Assembly: GCA_021850555.1 (NCBI GenBank)
Contig: JAJZLX010000247.1
Span: 1-8,237, forward strand
Direction: 5' to 3'
Source of the DNA: Pseudomonadota bacterium
GTDB taxonomy: Bacteria > Pseudomonadota > Gammaproteobacteria > Steroidobacterales > Steroidobacteraceae
DNA: 8,237 nucleotides
Shown: in pieces, positions 1-6,135 of the stretch
Layout: the number at the start of each line of letters is the position of its first letter
Numbering within the stretch: position 1 is the stretch's first letter
Notes under the pieces: model-generated
The model's database searches: none
Seen by the model: only the letters and a program-made list of their open reading frames with translations
What the model was told of the DNA's origin: nothing
Translations under genes and position numbers: made by a program

Positions 1-511
1 CATGCAAAAGGGCGGGGTGCTGCTGAACTTCTCTCGGCCCGGCATCGTCGAGGATCCCCAGGTGATCGCCGCGCTCGATGGCGGGCGGCTGCACGCCTAT
101 GTCTGCGACTTCCCGAGCAACCTGCTCAGGGATCATCCCCGGGTGATCACCCTGCCGCACCTCGGCGCCTCGACCGCCGAGGCGGCCGACAACTGCGCCA
201 TCATGGCGGCCGATCAGCTGCGCGATTTCCTGGAGAACGGCAACATCCGCAACAGCGTCAACTACCCCGAGGCGCTGCTGCCCCGCTCGCCCGGAGCCAC
301 GCGCCTCGCCATCGTCAACCGCAACGCGCCGAACAGGGTCGGGCGGATCTGCGCATGTCTCGCGGACGCGGAGCTCGATATCGCGGACCTGCTCAACAAG
401 TCGCGGGGCGAGTACGCTTACACGCTGATCGACCTCGACGGGACGGCCGGCGAGGAGGTGCTCGGGAAGCTGCGTCACATCGACGGTGTTCTCTCGGCGT
501 ACATCATCTGA
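1..511 (+). CDS. serA: D-3-phosphoglycerate dehydrogenase, C-terminal part (5' end outside window)
   Basis: This enzyme oxidises 3-phosphoglycerate to 3-phosphohydroxypyruvate with NAD, the first step of serine synthesis in the cytoplasm. Only the last 169 or so codons are present; the ATG at base 2 is an internal Met, because homology to the NAD-binding domain is already under way there. Visible parts (numbered from that Met) are the end of the D-2-hydroxyacid dehydrogenase fold with NFSRPGIVED (residues 9-18), the PHLGAST motif carrying the catalytic-type His53, and a C-terminal ACT domain from about residue 100 (LAIVNRN, then LNKSRGEYAYTLIDLD) that ends the protein. This is the short SerA subclass (about 390 aa in relatives) with an ACT domain directly after the catalytic domain. 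ACT domains usually sense an amino acid, here presumably serine (inference). The DFPSNLLRDH segment lacks the Glu of the classical E-x-E-P motif. The stop is 5 nt before pheA, implying cotranscription. Confidence 0.9.
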   Translation, partial: MQKGGVLLNFSRPGIVEDPQVIAALDGGRLHAYVCDFPSNLLRDHPRVITLPHLGASTAEAADNCAIMAADQLRDFLENGNIRNSVNYPEALLPRSPGATRLAIVNRNAPNRVGRICACLADAELDIADLLNKSRGEYAYTLIDLDGTAGEEVLGKLRHIDGVLSAYII

Positions 512-516
512 AGAAC

Positions 517-1656
517 ATGACACGAAAGACTTCCTCCCGCAGAGCGCAAGCACGCACCGGCACCACCGCAGCCGGCGAGGCCCTGACCGCGGTGCGCGAC
601 CGGATAGATGCGGTCGATGAGAAGATCCACCAGTTGCTGAACGAGCGGGCGCGCCTCGCCCAGCAGGTCGGCCTGTCGAAGAGCCGCGACGGCAAGACGG
701 TGGATTTCTACCGTCCCGAGCGCGAGGCCGAGGTGCTGCGCAGGGCGCGCGAGCGCAATCGCGGGCCGTTGCGCGACGAGGAGGTGCTGCGGCTCTTTCG
801 CGAGATCATGTCGGCGTGCCTCGCGCAGCAGGAGCCGCTGAAGGTCGCTTACCTCGGGCCCGAGGCCACCTTCAGCCAGACTGCGGTGCTGACCCACTTC
901 GGGCACTCCGTACGCTCGCTGCCTCTCGGCTCGATCGACGAGGTCTTCCACGAGGTGGAGTCGGCGGCGGCCGATTTCGGGGTGGTACCGATCGAGAATT
1001 CCACCGAGGGCACCGTCAACCATACCCTGGATCGCTTCCTCGCCTCGCCGTTGAGGATCTGCGGCGAGGTGGAGCTGCGCATCCACCATCACCTGATGGG
1101 CAACATGAGCGCATTGGGACGCATCACGCGCATCTGCTCGCACCCGCAGTCGCTCGCCCAGTGCCGCAATTGGCTGCACGAGCACCTGCCTGAGGTCGAG
1201 CAGATCCCGGTCTCGAGCAACGGCGAGGCCGCGCGGCGCGCGCGCGATGAGCGCGGCACGGCGGCCATCGCCGGCGAGACGGCCGCCGAGGTCTATGGCT
1301 TGAAGGTGCTCGCGGCGCAGATCGAGGATCGCGGCGACAACACCACGCGCTTCCTCGTGCTCGGCCGCAGGCTTCTCGCCGCGAGCGGCCGGGACCGCAC
1401 GACGCTTCTGGTGTCGGTCGGACACACCGATGCGCCGGGAGCGCTGCACCGGCTGCTCGAGCCCCTGGCGCGCCACCGGGTCAGCATGACGCGCATCGAG
1501 TCTCGCCCGTCGCACCGGCGCAAGTGGGACTATGTCTTCTTCATCGACGTTGACGGGCACGCCGAGGAGCCTCACGTGGCGCGCGCGCTCGCCGCGTTGA
1601 AACAGCGTGCCTCGCTGTTCCGGTTGCTCGGCTCTTATCCACGGGCAGTTCTTTGA
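517..1656 (+). CDS. pheA: Bifunctional chorismate mutase / prephenate dehydratase (P-protein)
   Basis: This cytoplasmic enzyme converts chorismate to prephenate and then to phenylpyruvate, the committed branch to phenylalanine. The 379-aa protein has three parts. An AroQ-type chorismate mutase domain covers about residues 20-105; Arg27, Arg44, Lys55, Arg69-Glu70 and Gln104 align with E. coli catalytic residues Arg11, Arg28, Lys39, Arg51-Glu52 and Gln88, while the position of E. coli Ser84 is Ala100. Prephenate dehydratase runs from VAYLGPEATFSQ (about 110) to the TRF motif at 277-279. A C-terminal ACT domain carries GALH (308-311) and ESRP (328-331), the phenylalanine-binding feedback motifs of this family. 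Start: ATG 517 lies 5 nt after the serA stop and gives a normal N-terminus; longer in-frame starts at 355 and beyond overlap serA and translate to non-homologous, Arg-rich sequence. The ribosome site is weak (GAAG just upstream), so translation may be coupled to serA. No tyrA or hisC follows, unlike several relatives. Confidence 0.96.
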   Translation: MTRKTSSRRAQARTGTTAAGEALTAVRDRIDAVDEKIHQLLNERARLAQQVGLSKSRDGKTVDFYRPEREAEVLRRARERNRGPLRDEEVLRLFREIMSACLAQQEPLKVAYLGPEATFSQTAVLTHFGHSVRSLPLGSIDEVFHEVESAAADFGVVPIENSTEGTVNHTLDRFLASPLRICGEVELRIHHHLMGNMSALGRITRICSHPQSLAQCRNWLHEHLPEVEQIPVSSNGEAARRARDERGTAAIAGETAAEVYGLKVLAAQIEDRGDNTTRFLVLGRRLLAASGRDRTTLLVSVGHTDAPGALHRLLEPLARHRVSMTRIESRPSHRRKWDYVFFIDVDGHAEEPHVARALAALKQRASLFRLLGSYPRAVL

Positions 1657-1667
1657 GTATGGGAAGT

Positions 1668-1673
1668 GAGGAG
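1668..1673 (+). promoter_or_regulatory. Shine-Dalgarno sequence of aroA
   Basis: GAGGAG lies after the pheA stop. Its spacing is 1 nt to ATG 1675 but 7 nt to GTG 1681, so it decides in favour of GTG 1681 as the main aroA start. This is inference from spacing only. Confidence 0.55.
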
Positions 1674-1680
1674 CATGACG

Positions 1681-2997
1681 GTGAGTGACAAAGGGATGCA
1701 TTACCGTGTCGCCCCCGGGGGCGAGGTCTCGGGGCAGATCACGGTGCCCGGCGACAAGTCGATCTCGCACCGGGCGCTGATGCTCGGGGCGCTCGCCGAA
1801 GGACAGACCGAGATCACGGGGTTTCTCACCGGGGAGGACTGTCTCTCGACGCTGCGCGCCCTGAGCGCGCTCGGCGTGCACATCGAGCACCTCGAGCCCC
1901 GGCGCGTCCTGGTGCATGGCGTGGGCGTCGAGGGATTGCGCGGCGCCTCCTCGCCCCTCGATATGGGCAATGCCGGCACGGCCATGCGCTTGTTCATGGG
2001 CCTGCTCGCCCCCCAGGGGTTCGATTCGGTGCTGATCGGGGACGAGTCGCTCATGCGCCGGCCCATGGAGCGCGTGGCCGGACCGCTTCGTGCGATGGGA
2101 GCGCGCATCGAAACCCGCGACGGGCGCCCGCCGGTCCATATCCACGGCACGCCCGGTCTGCGGGCGATCGACTACCGTCTGCCCGTGGCGAGCGCGCAGG
2201 TGAAATCCGCCGTGCTGCTGGCGGGGCTGCGCGCGAGCGGACGGACCCGCGTGACAGAGCCCGCCCCGGCGCGCGATCACACCGAGCGCATGCTGGAGGC
2301 CTTTGGTGTGACGCTCGTGCGTGAGGGATCGAGCGTCTCGATCGAGGGCGGCCAGCGTCTCAGGGCCACTGCGGTCTCAGTGCCGGCGGACTTCTCCTCG
2401 GCGGCGTTCTTCCTGGTGGCCGGCTGCCTTGCCGCCGAGCACGGACTGCTGTTGCGCAACGTCGGCATCAACCCGACGCGGACCGGACTGTTGACGCTGC
2501 TCGAGCGGATGGGGGCGGATATCCGCCTGCATCCGCACGGCGCCTCGCCGCGCGGTGAGCCCATCGCGGACATCGAGGTGCACAAGTGCCGGTTGCGCGG
2601 CATCGAGGTCCCCGAGGAGCTGGTGCCGCTGTCGATCGACGAGTTTCCGGTCTTTTTCATCGCTGCGGCCATGGCCGAGGGCGAGACGCTGGTGCGGGGG
2701 GCGCAGGAGCTGCGCGTCAAGGAAAGCGATCGCCTGGCGGCCATGGCACAGGGACTCACCAGGCTCGGGGTCGAGAATCGACTGCTCGAGGACGGTCTGT
2801 GGATGCGCGGGGGCACGGGATTCACCGGCGGCATCATTGAAAGCCACGGCGATCACCGCATCGCCATGGCCTTCGCGGTGGCGGGGCTGGCCGCCCGCGG
2901 TTCCATCGAGATCCGGGACGTCGCCAATGTCGCCACCTCCTTCCCGGGATTCCTCGAGATCTCGCAGGCGGCGGGCTTGCAGATCGAACCGGCGTGA
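1681..2997 (+). CDS. aroA: 3-phosphoshikimate 1-carboxyvinyltransferase (EPSP synthase), class II-like
   Basis: AroA transfers the enolpyruvyl group of PEP to shikimate-3-phosphate, step six of the shikimate pathway to chorismate. The 438-aa protein has PGDKSISHR (Lys26), GNAGTAMR (97-104 region), RPMERV, SAQVKSA (171-177), HTERML, DFSSAAF, catalytic-type Asp320 in IDEFP, and KESDR with Glu348; the 28-residue spacing matches E. coli Asp313/Glu341. PGDKSISHR, SAQVKSA and RPM resemble class II enzymes (CP4, Bacillus) rather than the E. coli type. The position that is Ala100 in CP4 is Gly here. Start: GAGGAG (1668-1673) sits 7 nt before GTG 1681, giving MSDKGMHYR; ATG 1675 and GTG 1666 are in frame but too close to that ribosome site, so GTG 1681 is preferred with moderate confidence. 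The pheA stop lies 24 nt upstream, and cmk begins inside this gene's stop region. Confidence 0.95.
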   Translation: MSDKGMHYRVAPGGEVSGQITVPGDKSISHRALMLGALAEGQTEITGFLTGEDCLSTLRALSALGVHIEHLEPRRVLVHGVGVEGLRGASSPLDMGNAGTAMRLFMGLLAPQGFDSVLIGDESLMRRPMERVAGPLRAMGARIETRDGRPPVHIHGTPGLRAIDYRLPVASAQVKSAVLLAGLRASGRTRVTEPAPARDHTERMLEAFGVTLVREGSSVSIEGGQRLRATAVSVPADFSSAAFFLVAGCLAAEHGLLLRNVGINPTRTGLLTLLERMGADIRLHPHGASPRGEPIADIEVHKCRLRGIEVPEELVPLSIDEFPVFFIAAAMAEGETLVRGAQELRVKESDRLAAMAQGLTRLGVENRLLEDGLWMRGGTGFTGGIIESHGDHRIAMAFAVAGLAARGSIEIRDVANVATSFPGFLEISQAAGLQIEPA

Positions 2998-3671
2998 GCG
3001 CTCCCGTCCTGACCGTCGATGGCCCAAGCGGCTCGGGCAAGGGCACGCTCAGCAGGGTCGTGGCCCAGCATGCCGGCTGGCACCTGCTCGACAGCGGCGC
3101 ACTGTACCGCCTGGTGGCCCTGGCCGGGCGCAAGCGTGGACTTGACCAGGGCGACGTCCCCGGGCATGCGCGACTCGCAATCACCATGGATGTGAGCTTC
3201 GGCGTCGGGCAAGAGGCCGAGCGCGTCTTGCTCGAGGGGCAGGACGTCACCGACGCCATCCGTACCGAGGAAGCCGGCCAGGATGCCTCGAGAGTCGCGG
3301 CTTGGCCGCCGGTGCGCGAGGCGCTGCTCGAGCGCCAGCGCGCCTTCGCCCAGCCCCCGGGGCTGGTGGCCGACGGCCGGGACATGGGTACGGTGGTCTT
3401 TCCGGCGGCCGCACTGAAGATCTTCCTCACCGCCAGCGCCGAGGAACGGGCGCTCAGGCGCTATAACCAGTTGAAAGAAAAGGGTTCCGGTGCTAGCCTC
3501 TCCGCCCTTTCGCGCGAGATCGCCGAGCGCGACGCGCGGGACTCGACCCGGGCGGTCGCCCCGCTCGTTCCCGCGCGCGACGCTGAGGTGATCGATTCGA
3601 CGGGACTTTCGGTCGGGGAAGTCGCCGCGCGCGTGATCGAGTTGGGCAGGCGGCGCGCGCTCTGGAGGTAA
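2994..3671 (+). CDS. cmk: Cytidylate kinase (CMP/dCMP kinase)
   Basis: Cmk phosphorylates CMP and dCMP to the diphosphates using ATP, recycling pyrimidine nucleotides in the cytoplasm. The 225-aa protein matches the usual family length. It opens with the Walker A loop GPSGSGKGT (residues 10-18) and continues with LLDSGALYR (CMP-binding region), VADGRDMGTVVFP (Asp127-Gly128-Arg129-Asp130 region) and the lid-like RDARDSTR segment. Start: GTG 2994 overlaps the aroA stop codon in a GTGA arrangement (4-nt overlap). No Shine-Dalgarno sequence is visible, so translation is probably coupled to termination of aroA. The MSAPVLTVDGPSG start matches family N-termini. The 223-nt gap after cmk separates this operon from rpsA, although cmk and rpsA are adjacent and partly cotranscribed in E. 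coli. Confidence 0.96.
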   Translation: MSAPVLTVDGPSGSGKGTLSRVVAQHAGWHLLDSGALYRLVALAGRKRGLDQGDVPGHARLAITMDVSFGVGQEAERVLLEGQDVTDAIRTEEAGQDASRVAAWPPVREALLERQRAFAQPPGLVADGRDMGTVVFPAAALKIFLTASAEERALRRYNQLKEKGSGASLSALSREIAERDARDSTRAVAPLVPARDAEVIDSTGLSVGEVAARVIELGRRRALWR

Positions 3672-3680
3672 GACTCCGAG
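3660..3680 (+). other. Small RNA stem-loop across the cmk stop codon
   Basis: CTCTGGAG (3660-3667) can pair with CTCCGAG (3674-3680) as a 7-bp stem with one bulged base and a 6-nt loop containing part of the cmk TAA stop. No T-run follows, so it is not a classical intrinsic terminator. It could be a weak attenuator or a mRNA 3'-end stabiliser, or chance in GC-rich DNA. Confidence 0.3.
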
Positions 3681-3838
3681 CCCCGCTGTAGCGAGAGTGA
3701 GGAGGCCGTTGAGACCCGCCATCGCAAGGGATCGGTGCCTCGGGCACTCCCCGGGGAAACCGGTCTCGCTGAAGATAGATTTTCCGGTCGGTGCGTGATG
3801 AAGGATCCGCGCGCCATGTTTGTATCTGCCTGGGCCTT

Positions 3839-3845
3839 AAGGAGG
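3839..3845 (+). promoter_or_regulatory. Strong Shine-Dalgarno sequence upstream of rpsA, serving in-frame GTG 3856
   Basis: AAGGAGG is a full anti-16S match, 10 nt before GTG 3856, which is in frame with rpsA and would add 13 residues ([13 protein letters not shown]) to S1. It is 49 nt from the homology-supported ATG 3895, too far for direct use. It may drive an extended S1, a standby ribosome site, or initiation after leader folding. Confidence 0.45.
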
Positions 3846-3862
3846 CAAGGCGCCAGTGAAGT

Positions 3863-3884
3863 GCACGGCTCTCACAGACCGTGC
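3863..3884 (+). other. RNA hairpin just upstream of the rpsA start
   Basis: GCACGG (3863-3868) pairs perfectly with CCGTGC (3879-3884), with a possible extra U-G pair at the base and a 10-nt loop CTCTCACAGA. It lies 10 nt before ATG 3895, between the strong Shine-Dalgarno sequence and that start, a position suited to translational control of S1. The role is inference. Confidence 0.4.
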
Positions 3885-3894
3885 GAGTGAAGGT

Positions 3895-5571
3895 ATGACA
3901 GAAAGTTTCGCACAGCTCTTCGAGCAGAGTCTCGCCAATCAACGCATTCGCCCCGGCATGATCCTCACCGGGCTGATCGTCGACGTCACCCCCGATGTGG
4001 TGGTCGTCAACGTGGGCCTGAAGTCCGAGGCGGTCATTCCCCTCGAGCAGTTCAAGAACGAGCGTGGGGAGGTCGAAGTCAAGGCCGGCGACGAGGTCGA
4101 GGTCGCCCTCGATTCCGTGGAGGATGGCACCGGCGAGACGCGTCTGTCGCGCGAGAAGGCCAAGCGCGCGCGCACCTGGACGCGACTCGAGGATGCATTC
4201 AACAAGTCGGAGATCGTCACCGGCGTCATCACCGGCCGTGTCAAGGGCGGCTTCACCGTGGAGATCGACAACGTGCGGGCGTTCCTCCCCGGGTCGCTCG
4301 TCGACGTGCGCCCGGTGCGTGATACCGCCTATCTCGAGGGCAAGCCGCTCGAGTTCAAGGTCATCAAGCTCGACCAGAAGCGCAACAACGTCGTGGTCTC
4401 GCGCCGCGCCGTGGTCGAGCAGGAATTCTCCGCCGAGCGCAACGCGCTGCTCGAGAATCTGCAGGAGGGCGCTGTCGTGCGCGGTACGGTCAAGAACCTG
4501 ACCGACTACGGCGCGTTCGTCGATCTCGGCGGCATCGACGGCCTGCTGCACATCACCGACATGGCCTGGAAGCGCGTCAAGCACCCCTCCGAGGTCGTCA
4601 AGGTGGGCGAGGAGATCGAGGTTCGAATCCTGAAATTCGATCGCGAGCGCTCACGCGTGAGCCTCGGGCTGAAGCAGCTCGGCGCCGATCCCTGGGAGAA
4701 CATCGCCCGGCGCTACCCGGCCCATACCCGCGTGTTCGGCAAGGTCACCAACATCGCCGATTACGGCGCGTTCGTGGAGATCGAGGACGGCGTCGAGGGC
4801 CTGGTGCACGTCTCGGAGATGGACTGGACCAACAAGAACGTCAATCCCGCGAAGGTCGTGCACACCGGCCAGGAAGTCGAGGTCATGGTGCTCGATGTCG
4901 ACGAGGACCGCCGTCGCATCTCCCTCGGGCTCAAGCAGTGCCAGGCCAATCCGTGGAAGGAATTCGCCGAGAACTACAACCGCGGCGACCACGTGAGCGG
5001 CCAGATCAAGTCGATCACCGACTTCGGCATCTTCATCGGCCTTCAGGGCAACATCGACGGTCTGGTGCACCTGTCGGACATCTCCTGGGACCTGCCCGGC
5101 GAGGAAGCCGTGCGCAGCTTCCAGAAGGGCCAGCAGGTCGAGGCCATGGTGCTGTCGATCGACCCGGAGCGTGAGCGCATCAGCTTGGGGATCAAGCAGC
5201 TCGCCAAGGACCCGTTCTCGAGCTATATCGCCGAGAATCCCAAGGGCACCATTGTCAGGGGGGTGGTCAAGGAAGTCGATGCCCGTGGCGCGGTCATCGA
5301 TCTCGGCAATGGCATCGAGGGGCAGCTGCGCGCCTCGGAGCTCGGCCGCGACCGGGTCGAGGATGCGCGTGCGGTGCTCAAGGTGGGCGAGGAGGTCGAG
5401 GCGAAGTTCACCGGCGTCGATCGCAAGTCGCGCACCATCTCGCTGTCGATCAAGGCCAAGGAGGCTCACGAGGAGGCCGAGGCGGTGCAGAACTACCGAT
5501 CGACGGAGTCGGCATCCACCGGCACGAGCCTTGGCGATCTGCTCAAAGAGCATATCGGGGATCGCGGCTGA
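3895..5571 (+). CDS. rpsA: 30S ribosomal protein S1
   Basis: S1 binds mRNA on the small ribosomal subunit and unfolds structured leaders during initiation. The protein is 558 aa (E. coli has 557) with six OB-fold S1 domains: about residues 21-87 and 105-171 (the divergent ribosome-binding pair), then four RNA-binding repeats at about 192-260, 277-347, 364-434 and 451-520, followed by a short polar tail. Typical repeat motifs are visible, such as [32 protein letters not shown] and ITDFGIFIG. Start: ATG 3895 gives [13 protein letters not shown], nearly identical to the E. coli N-terminus. GTG 3856 would add 13 residues and has the better Shine-Dalgarno spacing, while ATG 3895 has only GAAGG one nucleotide upstream. 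Weak ribosome sites are also known for E. coli rpsA, which S1 represses. ihfB lies 55 nt downstream behind a strong hairpin. Confidence 0.98.
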   Translation: MTESFAQLFEQSLANQRIRPGMILTGLIVDVTPDVVVVNVGLKSEAVIPLEQFKNERGEVEVKAGDEVEVALDSVEDGTGETRLSREKAKRARTWTRLEDAFNKSEIVTGVITGRVKGGFTVEIDNVRAFLPGSLVDVRPVRDTAYLEGKPLEFKVIKLDQKRNNVVVSRRAVVEQEFSAERNALLENLQEGAVVRGTVKNLTDYGAFVDLGGIDGLLHITDMAWKRVKHPSEVVKVGEEIEVRILKFDRERSRVSLGLKQLGADPWENIARRYPAHTRVFGKVTNIADYGAFVEIEDGVEGLVHVSEMDWTNKNVNPAKVVHTGQEVEVMVLDVDEDRRRISLGLKQCQANPWKEFAENYNRGDHVSGQIKSITDFGIFIGLQGNIDGLVHLSDISWDLPGEEAVRSFQKGQQVEAMVLSIDPERERISLGIKQLAKDPFSSYIAENPKGTIVRGVVKEVDARGAVIDLGNGIEGQLRASELGRDRVEDARAVLKVGEEVEAKFTGVDRKSRTISLSIKAKEAHEEAEAVQNYRSTESASTGTSLGDLLKEHIGDRG

Positions 5572-5579
5572 AGCCTGAG

Positions 5580-5613
5580 CGCCGCCGCTCTTCCCCCGGG
5601 GAGAGCGGCGGCG
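5580..5613 (+). terminator. Very stable intercistronic hairpin between rpsA and ihfB (terminator-like, no T-run)
   Basis: Bases 5580-5591 and 5602-5613 form a perfect 12-bp, almost all G-C stem. A T-G wobble (5592/5601) and two more C-G pairs extend it inward, leaving a 4-nt loop (5595-5598). It starts 8 nt after the rpsA stop and ends 13 nt before the ihfB ATG. The following bases (AATCCCGAATGAC) contain no T-run, so it is a partial terminator at best. Alternatives are a processing or stability element that sets the ratio of S1 to IHF beta, or a brake on ihfB translation. The pairing is seen directly; the role is inferred. Confidence 0.6.
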
Positions 5614-5626
5614 AATCCCGAATGAC

Positions 5627-5929
5627 ATGACCAAGTCTGAGCTCATCGAAATCATCGCGGCCAAGCAGAAGCATCTGCCGGCCAAGGATGTCGAGTTGGC
5701 GCTCAAACAGATCCTCGAGGTCATGAGTGACGCTCTGGCGCAGGGCGAGCGCATCGAGATCCGAGGGTTCGGCAGCTTCAGCCTGCATTTCCGCCCGCCG
5801 CGGCAGGGACGCAATCCCAAGACCGGCGAGGCCGTGGCGCTTTCCGGCAAGCACGTTCCGCATTTCAAGGCGGGCAAGGACTTGCGCGAGCGGGTCATCG
5901 AAGGGGCGAGCCAGCCGATACGGGGTTGA
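5627..5929 (+). CDS. ihfB: Integration host factor subunit beta
   Basis: IHF beta pairs with IHF alpha to bind and sharply bend DNA at specific sites, acting in recombination, replication initiation and transcription control. The 100-aa protein starts MTKSELIE like the E. coli subunit. It keeps [15 protein letters not shown] (residues 40-54; Glu44 and Arg46 at the sequence-reading positions) and the beta-arm GRNPKTGE with the intercalating Pro64, then [14 protein letters not shown]. It is about six residues longer than E. coli IHF beta at the C-terminus. MTKSEL and the beta-specific motifs distinguish it from HU and IHF alpha. The ATG at 5627 has no recognisable Shine-Dalgarno sequence and lies 13 nt after the strong rpsA-ihfB hairpin, so expression may depend on leader structure or on S1-assisted initiation (inference). 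In E. coli the same rpsA-ihfB order exists, with ihfB read from its own and upstream promoters. Confidence 0.97.
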   Translation: MTKSELIEIIAAKQKHLPAKDVELALKQILEVMSDALAQGERIEIRGFGSFSLHFRPPRQGRNPKTGEAVALSGKHVPHFKAGKDLRERVIEGASQPIRG

Positions 5930-6135
5930 GCCGCAGGGTGTTGTTTTCGCCCTCCCCCCAGGATCGGCAATTCAGCCCGTCATCGACCGGTTCGGCTTCC
6001 CTGCTTTGCGGCCCAGGCGTATCAGGGCTCGCTCCGAGCTCGCCCGCGCCGTGCATGCGCCGCATCCTGCTTCGCGATCCGACCGGGCCTCGCCACAGGT
6101 GAACCCCGCAAGTGCCGCGCTTGGCGCATAATCCG
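5930..6135 (+). other. Intergenic region ihfB-lapB, no recognisable gene
   Basis: This 206-nt gap occupies the place where many gammaproteobacteria carry lapA, a roughly 100-residue membrane protein. No frame gives a membrane protein here and the space is too short. There is a weak GGGTG/CGCCC stem (5936-5952) without a T-run, an AGGTGA (6097-6102) 9 nt before in-frame GTG 6112, and a -10-like CATAAT (6127-6132) with no -35 match. I found no convincing promoter. Confidence 0.6.

Larger units (their letters stand above)
3672..3894 (+). promoter_or_regulatory. rpsA upstream region / structured leader
   Basis: This 223-nt stretch has no gene of its own. It contains a perfect 5-bp hairpin GTGCC-TCG-GGCAC (3735-3747), followed at once by a palindrome TCCCCGGGGA (3748-3757), a strong Shine-Dalgarno AAGGAGG (3839-3845), and a 6-bp hairpin GCACGG/CCGTGC (3863-3868 with 3879-3884) ending 10 nt before the rpsA ATG. 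E. coli rpsA is known to have a structured leader with a degenerate ribosome site that S1 uses for autogenous control; a similar arrangement here is inference. I found no convincing -35/-10 pair, so the promoter position is undetermined. Confidence 0.5.

Noticed and set aside
355..516. Longer pheA start at ATG 355
   Set aside because: It would overlap the conserved ACT domain of serA and add 54 Arg-rich residues unrelated to the PheA family.
475..2280. A 601-codon open frame on the minus strand opposite pheA and aroA
   Set aside because: The translation is rich in Arg, His, Gly and Ala with no recognisable domain, and both genes opposite are certain. It is a by-product of high GC at third codon positions.
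3748..3757. Palindrome TCCCCGGGGA as a possible operator
   Set aside because: Short G/C palindromes are expected at this base composition; no second copy or neighbouring promoter supports an operator.
3709..3781. TTGAGA (3709-3714) and TAGATT (3776-3781) as an rpsA promoter
   Set aside because: They are far too distant from each other to form a -35/-10 pair, and neither has a partner at 16-18 nt.
5935..5953. Possible ihfB terminator: 6-bp stem including a wobble pair, with loop TTGTTTT
   Set aside because: The stem is weak and it is followed by CCCCCC rather than a T-run; the T-rich part lies in the loop.
4651..5970. A 439-codon minus-strand open frame opposite rpsA and ihfB, and similar long frames at 3493-4584 and 6022-7293
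   Set aside because: They mirror well-conserved plus-strand genes, show low-complexity His/Leu/Asp/Arg composition and have no homology I recognise.
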